The notes under the pieces: generated by a model
The model's database searches: none
The model's input: only the letters and a program-made list of their open reading frames with translations
Told to the model about the DNA's origin: nothing
Shown: positions 33,595 through 44,390 of the stretch, in pieces
Layout of the letters: each line of letters opens with the position of its first letter
Numbering within the stretch: position 1 is the first letter of the stretch
Assembly (NCBI GenBank): GCA_050084985.1
Contig: JBITNC010000002.1
Span: 186,001 to 250,000 of the forward strand
Source: Nageia nagi
Taxonomy: Eukaryota; Pinophyta
Direction of reading: 5' to 3'
Length of the DNA stretch: 64,000 bases
Position numbers and translations under genes: made by a program

Positions 33595-34509
33595 AGAAAT
33601 ACTCTCCCATGGTCATGTAGGAATGGATAATGGCATATAAATACCAAGTTTCCTATTATTGGGTTTGTTTACATTGCATAACATACAACCTCTGATATAT
33701 CTAGATATATTTTCTTGCATTTTAGGCCAGTAACAATACCTTTGTAGATTAGCAAGAGTTTTCCCAACAACAAAGTGCCCTAAAATACGAGAAGTATGAG
33801 CTTCCCTAATCAAATCATTCCTCTCACCATTAGGAATACAAATTTTTCCCAAATGAAAAAGTAATCCATCATGCAAATGAAATTCATAATTTCCAACCTC
33901 ATTACCAAGACTCAATCTATGATAGACATTTTGGAAATCAGGATCAACCACATATTGTTCTTTATACCTGTCATGCATTAAAGAACTATTTTGTAGAATT
34001 AGAACACTAGCAACTATTGGAGGCCTAGACAACATATCCATAATTTTATTTTGAGTACCCTTCTTGTACTTAATCACCAAATGAAATTGTTGCAAAAATC
34101 CCATCCAACGAAAGTGCCTAGATTGTTGCAACTTAGATTGTGATTGAAGATATTGCAAGGGTTGATGGTCTGTATGAATTATTGTCTCTTTACCTACCAA
34201 ATAGTGCTTCCATTTCTTAACACTTTGAACTAATGCATACAACTGTTTGTCATATGTGGGATATTTTCTTACCTCATTGGTAAACATTTCCGAGTGATAG
34301 CAAATCGGATGTTTTTCCTGCAATAAAACTGCACCCATAGCATAGTCACTAGCATCAGTTTCAATTTCAAAAGTTTTTTGAAGATTAGGAAAAGCAAGTA
34401 CTAGAGCATTACTAATTTTCCTTTTAAGTAATTCAAAAGCATGTTGTTCTTTCCCTCCCCACTGAAATCCATGATTCTTTCCTGTAATTGCATGAAGTGG
34501 AGAAGCCAT
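33595..34509 (-). pseudogene. pol: Ty3 RNase H and integrase zinc finger
   Basis: A 298-residue open frame. RNase H: FEIETDASDYAMGAVLLQ, FTNEVRKYPTYDKQLYALV, IIHTDHQPLQYL, and DMLSRPP at its end. The following linker leads to the integrase HHCC finger (REAHTSRILGHFVVGKTL, then CYWPKMQENISRYIRGCMLC). It is separated from the integrase core by one TGA at about 33612. Confidence 0.92.
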
Positions 34510-34542
34510 GTAAGAAAAGTTAGCAATAAACTTGCATAAATA

Positions 34543-35451
34543 CTATACTACCCCAAGAAAAATCCTAGTCTCTATCACATTAGTGGGAGTAGGCCATTTC
34601 AACACAACCTTAATTTTTGCAGAATCTATCCTCAATTGACCTTCACCTACAATGTGGCCAAGATAGATTAAACTCTTCCTAACAAACTCACACTTAGACA
34701 TCTTCAAATAGAGTTTTACTTCCCTTAAAACTTCAAACACTTTATGAATATGTAGCACATGATCTTTCCAATTATCACTATAAATGAGAATATAATCAAG
34801 ATACACAATAACAAAATCATCAATGAAAGGCCTTAAAACCTCATTCATTACATGCATGAAAGTAGCAGGAGCATTGCATAATCCAAATGGTAAAACCAAC
34901 CATTCAAACAATCCTTGCCAAGTTTTAAAAGTAGTTTTCCACACATCCTCTTCTTTAACTCATACTTGATGATAACTACTTCTTAGATCTAATTTTGTGA
35001 AAAGCCTAGCTTTTTATAATTGATCCATTAAATCATCAATACATGGCAAAGGATATCAATTTTTAACCATGAGCTTATTTAGTGCCCTGTAATCAACACA
35101 CATACGCCAAGTTCCATCTTTCTTTGGAATTATAACAATAGGAGATCCACATGGTGATGTGCTAGGTCTAATGACTCCTTGATCTAACAATTCCTTGACT
35201 TGTTTCTTAATTTCTTTAGTTTCCAAAATAGAATTTATATATAAGCCAATATTAAGAAGTGCAACATCAAGATGTAATTGAATCTCATGTTGTATATCTC
35301 TTTTTGGTGGAAGTTCTTTAGGTACTTGAAATAAATCTTCAAATTTAGAAATTACCTCTTTTACTTCTTCTTTGTATTGTGGTTCACAATCATCAAGTGC
35401 CTTTATGATTTCTACTTCATCTTGAGATTTCACCATTGCAAGTATAAACAT
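34543..35451 (-). pseudogene. pol: Ty3 reverse transcriptase with altered catalytic motif
   Basis: Frames 35451-35056 and 34944-34543 carry [79 protein letters not shown] and KWPTPTNV. The usual YxDD/FxDD centre reads [13 protein letters not shown]: the second Asp is Tyr (codon TAT at 34794-34792). Stops lie between the frames. Linking strands recover TKLDLRSSYHQV. Confidence 0.92.
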
Positions 35452-35489
35452 TTGTCCTATATTGATTAGTTTCTTTGCTTATATTACAG

Positions 35490-35982
35490 TAATCAAAGAA
35501 ATATCCTTTTTCTTGCTTTGATGAGCACTAACCATGTATTCAATTCCATCTTTAATGAGTCTATATTTATTTTTCTTTCTATAAAATAAAGCATATCTTT
35601 CCCATAGATAAGGACTACCAAGCACAATCCCACAAATATCCAAAGGAACAACATCAAGTAAAACTTCATCAATGTACTCCCTATTAATCCCAAATTACAA
35701 CTTGCATTATTGTGTTACCTTTAACTTTGAATTTTTATTAACCCATCCCAATGGATATGGGTTTGGATGAGGTTGAGTAGTGAGTGCAAGTGATTTGACA
35801 TACTTTTTTGCAATTAAGTTAGCTTGAGATCTAGAATCAAACAATGTATCAATCCTAGTCTTCTTAGCTTGCACCTTGATGTGAAAAAGTTCAATTTTCT
35901 TCTTTTACTCATCTTCGTTAGGTGTATTATGCAAAACCATACATGCCATTTTATCATCTACATCTGAACCATCTTCAATTTC
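35490..35982 (-). pseudogene. pol: Ty3 protease region
   Basis: Minus strand: acidic linker, then KTRIDTLFDSRSQANLIAKK, the aspartic protease site with DSR instead of DSG, and later DVVPLDICGIVLGSPYLWER, the C-terminal protease block. Interrupted by several stops. Begins immediately beside the nested element's CTTAG duplication. Confidence 0.82.
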
Positions 35983-35987
35983 CTTAG

Positions 35988-37864
35988 TGTATATTCATAC
36001 ATAATAAATTCTTTATTAAAGCCCCAGTGTACCTTACTTGCAATCATGAGTTCATTTTAAGATCCTTGAGAGTTTTTTGGGAGCAAACAAAATAGGTTGG
36101 GGTCAGTAGATAAAGCATTTCGGAATAAAATGATGACATCATAGAAGAAAGGATGAAGCTCAGTTGTGAAAAAGCCCAGGTTCTGAAGGAGGTGAGGTCA
36201 TTAAGAAATAATCAAAGAAGCTAGAGCCCGTAAATTAAGTGTTCCAGAAGTAAAGCATTCCGAAATAAAATGATGACATCACAGAAGAAAGGATGAAGCT
36301 CAATTGTGAAAAAGACCAGGTTCCGGAGGAGGTGAGGTCAGCAAGAAATAATTAAAGAAGCCAAAGCCCATAAATTAAGTGTTCTAGAAGTAAAGCATTC
36401 CAGAATAAAATGATGACATCATAGAAGAAAGGATGAAGCTCAGTTGTAAAAAAGCCCGAGTTCCAAAGGAGGTGAGGTTAGCAAGAAGAAATTGAAGAAG
36501 TTGGAGCCCATAAATTAAGTGTTCCAGAAGTAAAGTGTTCCAAAATAAAATGATGACATTGCAGAGGATAAGATAGTCATGTTTTGGTAAAGATCAAGTT
36601 CCAGAGATGATGAGGTCAGCAAGGGGAATTGAGAAGCCAGGGTCAGTAAATAAAGCATTCCAGAAGGGATGACATCAACGATTTCAAGCCTTAACCCAAA
36701 ATTGGAGCCTGGAAGTGATGAGGTCAGCAAGGAGCGATCAAATAGCTAGAGCCAGTGAGTAAAACATTTCGGAGGTAAGAGATGACATCACTAGGGAGAG
36801 ATGTTCACATTTTTGAATGAAATTGGGTCTCAGAAGTGATGAGGTTAGCAAGGAGCGATCAAATAGCTGGAGCCAGTGAGTAGAGCATTCTAGAATGTAG
36901 AGATGACATCATTAGGGAGAACGATGTTCACATTTTTGAATGAAATTGGGTCCCAGAAGTGATGAGATCAGCAAGGAGTAATCAAATAGCTAGAGCCAGT
37001 AAGGAGAGCATTTCAAAATGTAGAGACGAGGCCAGTAAGAGGTCAGATCATAGTTATCAAGAAGCCGTATCATCTACAATCTACCCTATTTTTGTAATAT
37101 TCTGCCAAGTGGCGTATGTAGGTAGTATCAATTAAAAGAAGGCTAGAATCTTAAAGCTATTTTTGTAAATGTTTCTATTTTGTAATTCTTGTAACTATTG
37201 TCACTGCAGTATAAGTATATGACAATAAAGTGAAAGAAAGGTCAGAAGCCTAGTATTGCTCTTTACATTTGTTCTTGAAGACCTGTAGTTTTTATCAGTA
37301 ATATGATACCATCTTGACCTTTCTTATCTAGCACTGGTAATTATCATTCTTAATTTGGTTACATCGTGGTAGCTTGGCTTGTTTTCTGAATGATAATTAT
37401 GGGTTGCTAGTATAACTGTGTCTGCTACATGGTAGAGTAAAGCTGGGAAACTATTAGAGAGTGAGAGCTTGTACCGTAGCTGCTACACTAGATTCAGGCC
37501 AAGGTTTCACACACTGTGAAAGCCCGTGCTGAACTAGTGATCCACCTTTGCTTTCTCTCTTGTTACCCTAAGCCTTTTGCTTAAATTCCTTGCACTCTAC
37601 TCCTTTTTATTTTCTCTCTTGTTACCCTAAGCCTTTTGCTTAAATTCCTTGCACTCTACTCTTTTTATTTCTTTCCTGTTACTCTAACCCTTTTGCTTGA
37701 ATTCCTCACACTCTACTCTTTTATTTCCTTTCCTGTTACTTTTTCTACACCCAATAGATAAGGAATCGGCCTTCTCCGGAGATCAGACTATCACTATAGT
37801 TTGTTCATGATTTACTTTGGTTAAGATTGCTCACGGTGCATATATTACATAATCTTAATCAATA
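35988..37864 (+). repeat. 5' LTR of the gag-only element
   Basis: Begins TGTATATTCATACATAATAA and ends AATCTTAATCAATA. It consists of four ~140-bp units (36110-36560) and ~120-bp units (36770-37020), then a unique part with TATAAGTATA at 37210. A CT-rich duplication (CTCTTGTTACCCTAAGCC) follows at 37555-37740. Several modules match the SIRE-like LTR at 10560-10810. Confidence 0.93.
36110..36560 (+). repeat. 140-bp tandem repeat in the gag-only LTR
   Basis: TGACATCA anchors at 36134, 36274 and 36414, with the related TGACATTG at 36554, give a 140-bp period. Each unit also holds a TTCCAGAA/TTCCGGAA-type palindrome and GAGGTCAGCAAGAA. The 3' LTR has the matching array at about 39800-40260. Confidence 0.9.
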
Positions 37865-37900
37865 GTATTTCTTTTTGGCATGCCCGATGGGACACGAAGA
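37865..37900 (+). other. Candidate primer binding site of the gag-only element
   Basis: GTATTTCTTTTTGGCATGCC follows the LTR; a site starting TGGCATGCCCGATGGGA is plausible. The tRNA was not assigned. Confidence 0.4.
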
Positions 37901-38012
37901 AACTTATTGGTGACTTTGCTGAAGCACTATCTATGGTATGTATTAAAGCAAATTATTTATAAATATCATATGTGCTTTTGAACCTGTCACTTTCTTTTGT
38001 GACCTAGAGTTT

Positions 38013-39330
38013 ATGTGGACAAGATCTGAAACTAGAGAAGCAAAAGAAGCACCGGATTTTAGAACGTTAGATACTCCTAAGAGAAAGACCCTGATCAAGT
38101 CCAAGTCTCTGAATAGTATCAACTCCCTAAAATCCTTTACCAAGCCAGAATCATCCAATCTTCACACTAGAAATACCTCTCCTAAAATGGCTAATCCAGC
38201 TCAGAATATTTATCCAAAATGGGACAATGGGGTACCAATAGCCCTGGTGGTGTTGCATGACATCCCAGCAAATGTTTTCAAAACCCTTCTAGAGTTTGAT
38301 GTGACTTTAGAGAAAATGGCTTATGAGCATTGTGTTGATGTAGCTGGCCTAACTAAGATTCACAATATCCAGCATGAAGATGTCATGGTGAGATTATTGG
38401 CTCAGTCTTTCAAAGGAAAGGTCCTAGATTGGTAAAGGGGCCTTCCTAACAGATCTATAAACACTTAGGCTCAGCTGGCAGAGCCCTTTATCTTGGAATT
38501 TAATGAATTAGTAGATCTCTTTTCCTTGTTAACATAGTTCACTTCAATCAAAAGATATGAGCAAGAAAATATCCCTGATTTCAATATTAGATTCCAAAAA
38601 ACTTGGGTGAGAGTCCCCATGCCAGTCAGGCCTCAGCAATTTCAAGCCATAATGTATTACCTGAGAGCCTTTCCTCTGGATCTCTCTCTGCAAATCCAAG
38701 ATTTTGGAGTAAATACTTTCCCAAAGGTCTATAGATAAGCAATATATGCTAAATCCTATCTTATTGTAGTTGGGAAATTGCCAAGTCGCATGCCAATGCC
38801 TTATTTTCCAATAATCACCCAGCAACAAATTTTGAGACTTCAAGCGATTAGTTTAGCTCCACCACTGGCCAGTATCCCTGCCCCTGTCCAATAGTGGCCA
38901 TCAACCTTGCTAGTCCCTAGAGCTCCCTTGGCCTTACCAACCCCTCATCAGCCTAATATGAATCAAGGGGTAGCCTCATCGATAGAGATTCAGGAACTCC
39001 GAAACTTGTGTAGAAATATGGCAAACCAGATTACCATTCTACGTAGACAAGGCAATGCAAGAAGATATCCTTATCCTACTATAGAAGAGGCTTAGAATGT
39101 GTTGAATGAGGATGTAAGCCAAGCTTCCTCTTCAAGGTCAGCCACTGGTTGGTGTCTGGCCTGCAATAACACTCATGAACAAACCACATGTCTTGTTTAT
39201 CAATACCAAGAATATTTATCAAGAAGTGGGGGCGTTCCTCTGCCTGGTGTAGCTAATGACATAAGCTGAGATGTGAACCTGAGGAATTTTGCACCAATGG
39301 GTATAGGAGGTTTTGCTATGGAAACAAGAT
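38013..39330 (+). pseudogene. gag: Ty3-type gag of the gag-only element
   Basis: ATG at 38013 opens a 140-residue frame (MWTRSETREAKEAPDF, then a Pro/Ser/Lys-rich linker, IYPKWDNGVPIALVVLHDIP, HEDVMVRLLAQSFKGKVLDW) ending in TAA at 38433-38435. The same frame continues with the capsid blocks FILEFNELVDLF, FNIRFQKTWVRVPMP and YYLRAFPLDLSLQIQ. A Pro-rich section (PLALPTPHQPN) and IQELRNLCRNMANQITILRR follow, and a CLACNNTHEQTTC motif near 39160 may be a diverged zinc knuckle. About six stops, fitting Gln, Trp or Arg decay. Confidence 0.78.
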
Positions 39331-39424
39331 CAAGGAAAAACCCCTAGTCTTCGATATTCTGAAAAGAAAATTTGAATCCCAAAAGAGCTCTGAAATCAAT
39401 CATATCAAGACCTCTAGAAAAGAA

Positions 39425-39676
39425 ATGAAATAGTAAAAGGTGGTTCGATGGTCAAAACTCAACTCCGGATACTTTCAGAGAAGGAGATTCAGTATTGAAA
39501 TGGGATGAGGACAGAGCTAAACTAGGGAAACACAAAAAAAAAAAATTCGAATCCATGTGGTCCAGACCCTATGTAGTAGTGAAATGCTTTGGTATTATTT
39601 TTGGTATTATTTTTTCAGACTGGGTTCTAAATTCCTCTTTGATAAAGGTGAAATTTTCCCCCAGAGGTTGCCATAA
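39425..39676 (+). pseudogene. pol: Integrase C-terminal remnant in the gag-only element
   Basis: KRWFDGQNSTPDTFREGDSV, then LKWDEDRAKLGKHKKKKFES and MWSRPYVVVKCFG form the typical last module of Ty3 integrases (GDxVLxWD...WxGPYxV). It follows the gag remnant after about 100 bp without the rest of pol. The deletion junction therefore lies around 39330-39425. Confidence 0.82.
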
Positions 39677-41555
39677 TGTATATTCATACATAATAAATTC
39701 TTTATTAAAGCCCCAGTGTACCTTACTTGCAATCATGAGTTCATTTTAAGATCCCCAAGAGTTTTTTGGGAGCAAACAAAATAGGCTGGGGTCAGTAGAT
39801 AAAGTGTTTCGAAATAAAATTATGACATCACAAAAGAAAGGATGAAGCTTAGTTGTGAAAAAGCCTAGGTTCTGGAGGAGGTGAGGTCAGCAAGAAATAA
39901 TCAAAGAAGCCAGAGCCCATAAATTAAGTGTTCCAATAGTAAAGCATTCCAAAATAAAATGATGATGTCACAGAAGAAAGGATGAAGCTCAGTTGTGAAA
40001 AATCCTAGGTTTTGGAGGAGGTGAGGTCAGCAAGAAATAATTGAAGAAGCTGGAGCCTGTAAATTAAGTGTTCCAGAAGTAAAGCATTTTGGAATAAAAT
40101 GATGACATCATAGAAGAAAGGATGAAGCTCAGTTGTGAAAAAGCTTAGGTTTCGAAGGAGGTGAGGTTAGCAAGAAGAAATTGAAGAGGCTAGAGCCCGT
40201 AAATTAAGTGTTCCAGAAGTAAAGCATTCCAAAATAAAATGATGACATCACAGAGGATAAGATAGTCACGTTTTGGTAAAGATCAGGTTCTAAAGATGAT
40301 GAGGTCAGCAAGGGGAATTGAGAAGCTGGGGTTAGTAAATAAAGCATTTCGAAAGGGATGACATCAGCGATTTCGAGGCTTAACCCAAAACTAGAGCCCG
40401 AAAGTGATGAGGTCAACAAGGAGCGATCAAATAGCTAGAGCCAGTGAGTAAAACATTGTAGAGGTAAGAGATGACATCACTAGGGAGAATGATGTTCACA
40501 TTTTTGAATGAAATTGGGTCCTAAAAGTGATGAGGTCAGCAAGGAGTGATCAAATAGCCAGAGCTAGTGAGTAGAGCATTCCAGAATGTAGAGATGATGT
40601 CACCAGGGAGAATGATGTTCATATTTTTGAATGAAACTGAGTCCCAGAAGTGATGAGGTTAGCAAGGAGCAATCAAATAGCTGGAGCTAGTAAGGAGAGC
40701 ATTTTGGAATGTAAAGATGAGTCCAACAAGAGGTTAGATCATAGTTATCAAGAAGCCGTATCATCTGCAATCTACCCCATTTTTGTAATATTCTACCAAG
40801 TGGCGTATGTAGGTAGTATCAGTTAAAAGAAGGCTAGAATCTTGAAGCCATTTTTGTAAATGTTTCTATTCTACAATTCTTGTAACTATTGTCACTGCAG
40901 TATAAGTATATGAAAATAAAGTGAAAGAAAGTTCGGAAGCCTAGTATTGCTCTTTACATTTATTCTTGAAGACCTGTAGTTTTTATCAGTAATATGATAC
41001 CATCTTGACCTTTCTTGTCTAGCACTCGTAATTGTCATTCTTAATTTGGTTACATCATGGCAGCTTGGCTTGTTTTCTGAATGATAATTACGGGTTGCTA
41101 GTATAACTGTGTCTGCTACATGGTAGAGTAAAGCTAGGAAACTATTAGAGAGTGAGAGCTTGTACCGTAGCTACTACACTAGATTCAAGCCAAGGTTTCA
41201 CACACTGTGAAAGCCCGCACTAAACTAATGATCCACCTTTATTTTCTCTCTTGTTACCCTAAGCCTTTTGCTTAAATTCCTCGCACTCTACTCCTTTTTA
41301 TTTTCTCTCTTGTTACCCTAAGCCTTTTGCTTAAATTCCTTGCACTCTACTCTTTTTATTTCTTTCCTATTACTCTAACCCTTTTGCTTGAATTCCTCGC
41401 ACTCTACTCTTTTATTTCCTTTCTTGTTACTTTTTCTACGCCCAATAGATAAGGAATCGACCTTCTTCGAAGATCAGACTGTCACTATAGTCTATTCATG
41501 ATTTACTTTGGTTAAGATTGCTCACGGTGCATATATTACACAATCTTAATCAACA
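39677..41555 (+). repeat. 3' LTR of the gag-only element
   Basis: Collinear with 35988-37864, ends AATCTTAATCAACA and is followed by the CTTAG duplication. Differences from the 5' copy are scattered and mostly transitions. Confidence 0.93.
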
Positions 41556-41584
41556 CTTAGTAATAGTATTTGTTTGTTTCTTTT

Positions 41585-42501
41585 TACCTCTAGGTTTAAG
41601 GCATAATTCAAGATGCAATTTCCAACATTTAGCCTCTAAATGACCTTCTTTTTAACAATGTGTACATACATCTTTAGACTTCTCTTTTTGTGTAGTAGAC
41701 ATAGTTTTCTTTTTCCCCTTTCCTTTATTCCTTTCAGAATCATTATTACTATTGTTATTGGAAGCATTTTTCTTTTTCCCATCCATAATGAATTTTTCCC
41801 TTTCTTCTAAGTGTGTAGCTTGTACACAAACTTTATCCAAATCATTTGGATCAAACATCAATATTGTATGCCTTAAATAATTATGCAAACCACCAATATA
41901 CTTAAGAAGATTATCTTGGGAATCAAGAGGAATACCTAGCATTGTAGCTCTTCTTTGAAATTTTGTAGTGTACTCTTGCACACTTTGCCCTTTGCCTTGA
42001 CAGAAAGTTTGCCATTCCATGATTGCCTTTTGTCGATAACCCAAAGGATAAAATTGATTTCTAAGCAATTGTACAAAATGGATCCAAGAAATAATATAAG
42101 CTTGAATTGATTCATTCTTACTTTGTAAACAACTTTCCCACCAAACAAGTGCATTACCACTCATTTTAAGAGTTTAATTAGATTTTATCCTCATCTCTTA
42201 CAATTCTTTGAATTCTACAATATATCTCAATTTGTTTAATCCAATGGTCTAACTTTTTAGCATTCACTTCTCCAATAAAAGTAGGTAAATCAAATTTAAC
42301 TTCTAATTTCAAAGGAGAACTTTGAAAAACACTGTGTAACATCATTGTCAATTTTATTACATTCACTAGTTTCACCTTCATTTTTCTTGTATTGTTGTTC
42401 TTGAAGTTGTTCGAATTGTAGAGACATCTTCTGGAACATTGTGGAGAGATCAGTAATTTTCTTTTGCACATTATACCCTCCTTCATTAGCCATGGCTCCA
42501 A
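41585..42501 (-). pseudogene. gag: Gag of the minus-strand Ty3 element
   Basis: Starts with MANEGGYNVQKKITDLSTMF (ATG at 42493), a coiled-coil-prone N-terminus. After a shift comes the capsid: VKFDLPTFIGEVNAKKLDHW, MSGNALVWWESCLQSK, LRNQFYPLGYRQKAIMEWQ, QSVQEYTTKFQRRATMLGI and CVQATHLEEREK in the open frame 42164-41652. A basic Asn/Lys-rich linker leads to the zinc knuckle CTHC-stop-KEGHLEAKC (stop TAA, probably CAA) at about 41660-41620. The nested CTTAG insertion follows directly. Confidence 0.92.
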
Positions 42502-42659
42502 GCTCTCTTTACTTCTTTAGCCAAACTCTAGAACCAATTTTTGGATCCTCCTCCACCAATTCTCCTTCTCCTTTCTTGCTTTGTAACCTAGTATACATGC
42601 AATAACACTTTCCAAACACCAACAACAATCTCAAAAATAGAGGTTAGCCCAATGATTTC

Positions 42660-42676
42660 AACTTCTTTGATACCAA
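42660..42676 (-). other. Primer binding site of the minus-strand Ty3 element
   Basis: Minus-strand TTTGGTATCAAAGAAG next to the 5' LTR end at 42680. TGGTATCA matches the initiator tRNA-Met complement. Confidence 0.85.
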
Positions 42677-42679
42677 ACT

Positions 42680-43818
42680 TGATCCATAAACTATAAGATT
42701 ACAATTTTCAATTTAATCTTTTCTCAAGATCAATTCAAACTTAAAATAATTAAGTGCTTATAAATGAAATTTAGGATTAAATTTGTAAATACAGAGAAGA
42801 GAAAAGCATTCACCATAGAAGAGACAAGTAAAAATTTATCCTGGTTCACCCAATGTGGGCTACATCCAGCTCAAAAGCTCTCTACTATCAATGGGTGGAA
42901 TCACTTTACAAGGCCTCCACAATCCTTCAAAACCTCCACTCATATTCACAATACACTCACAGCTCTAAAAATCACAACAAGAATTGAGAACAACCTTCCT
43001 GAATCCTTCTTTTTTTTCACGTCCAATTTGGTCCCCTTTTATACAATTTTTGGAGCTAAAATTGGAGAGAATTACAGCTAGGAAATTTGATAAAAAAAAA
43101 CCTATTTTTAGATACCCATTAACCTCCTTGATCTTCCTATCAAATTTGGGCTCAAATGGTTGTAAAACTCTCCCAAAAATGAGCTCTAAAATTGAAATAA
43201 CATGCTCTCTAGATTGTTTTAGGCTACAAGATTAACTCAACCTAATAATAGGACCTTAGGTAAATCAAAAATCACCAAAAAACCTTTGAAACACCAAAAT
43301 ACATTAAAAAATCTAAAACTAGGCAGGTGTGCTATGGTGGCGACATGTGGTAGGCTCTTGTGGGTGGTCAAATGGTTAGATAGGTGGCTTAGCTGGCATG
43401 GGTGGCTTGCCACATAGGTGGGTTGGAAATGTAGTCACACATGGGTAGATAGGGTTTTGGGCAGTCTCATGGCAATCACCATGCAGCTTTCATGGCAATC
43501 TCCCACCTCGTCACCTCCCTATGTGATCAAACTCCATGCGACACTCGGACTTCACACAGACCTGACCTACCTCACCTCCTTCAACATGGTCTACGATGGC
43601 GGGTGGGTCCCACCAGATATTTTTAATCCCCTTTTTTATTTATTTTTTATTATTTCTTTTTTCAAAAATACACAAAATGGACTTAATACCATATCTTCCA
43701 CATACGGACTCGAATTCTTAATCCAAAAGAAGCATCGAAAAGTTGAAGACAAGATGATCATAATGAACACACTGAAATGGAGATTACTAAATGTCAAAGG
43801 GATACAAATTTTGGATCA
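42680..43818 (-). repeat. 5' LTR of the minus-strand Ty3 element
   Basis: Collinear with 31350-32480. Plus-strand termini TGATCCATAAACTATAAG and ATACAAATTTTGGATCA. Confidence 0.92.
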
Positions 43819-43819
43819 A

Positions 43820-44390
43820 TTAAGGATAAGAGTGCCTAGAAAGGTTCTCAAGGGAGAAGACTTCTTCTTCATCGTCATGCCTTATTTCCATAACTATTAC
43901 CAATTTTTTAAACTTTGAAGAAAGGCTTTGAAGAATGATGAAGACCATGAACTCATCATTGATCCAATTACACCCACAAGCAACAAGTTGGGTCCTTAGG
44001 TCAATGATTTTGTTCAAGTAGATAGCTACATTTTCATCTTCCCTTTAATGATATTGAAGTAACTTTTAGAGAATGGTAGACCTTTTTGAAAATTTTGAAC
44101 CAAGGTAGATTTACTTAAGCTTATCCTATGCTTCCTTTATCGAGGTTGAAGAGGAAATCATTAGGAGCACATCATCTAAAATTGCATGGTAAATCATGAA
44201 GGTTTCTAATTCATTCTTTATGTTGTAAGCCTCTAGTGCCTTCTCATCTGTAGGAGGTATAAGGTTCTCATTCACTATTTGCCAAAGCTTCCTTGCTTGC
44301 AATTCAACTCTCATCTGTGGTTCTCAAATCCCATAGTTGGAACCATTAAGAATGTGTTTGGGTAAAAAAAAGGATTATCCCATTTGCTAC
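43820..44390 (-). pseudogene. gag: Copia-A gag (UBN2-type capsid)
   Basis: Minus-strand coding from about 44385: LNGSNYGI-stop-EPQMRVEL (stop probably TGG), then RKLWQIVNENLIPPTDEKAL and YNIKNELETFMIYHAILDDV in the open frame 44314-44126. The frame 44017-43820 continues with MNKIIDLRTQLVACG, DEFMVFIILQSLSSKFKKLV and VFSLENLS. These are copia gag UBN2 blocks. Coding is cut at 43819 by the Ty3 insertion, and protease follows at 31349. No zinc knuckle is found between them, so that part is deleted or unreadable. Confidence 0.87.

Larger units (their letters stand above)
35988..41555 (+). mobile_element. Gag-only Ty3 LTR element (TR-GAG-like), nested third level
   Basis: LTRs of 1877 bp (35988-37864) and 1879 bp (39677-41555) with perfect CTTAG duplications (35983-35987 and 41556-41560). 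The interior is only 1.8 kb: a gag and, after a gap, the last part of an integrase. Protease, RT and RNase H are missing, so it is a non-autonomous deletion derivative. It sits in opposite orientation to its host element. Confidence 0.92.
31350..43818 (-). mobile_element. Minus-strand Ty3/chromovirus-like element nested in Copia-A
   Basis: LTRs of 1131 bp (31350-32480, 3' end) and 1139 bp (42680-43818, 5' end), with termini TGATCC...GGATCA that form a short inverted repeat. Target duplications ATCAA (31345-31349) and ATTAA (43819-43823) differ by one transition. Minus-strand order is gag, [nested element], protease, RT, RNase H, integrase, chromodomain-like tail. The plus-strand gag-only element 35988-41555 lies between the gag zinc knuckle and the protease. 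Own length without it is about 6.9 kb. Confidence 0.92.
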
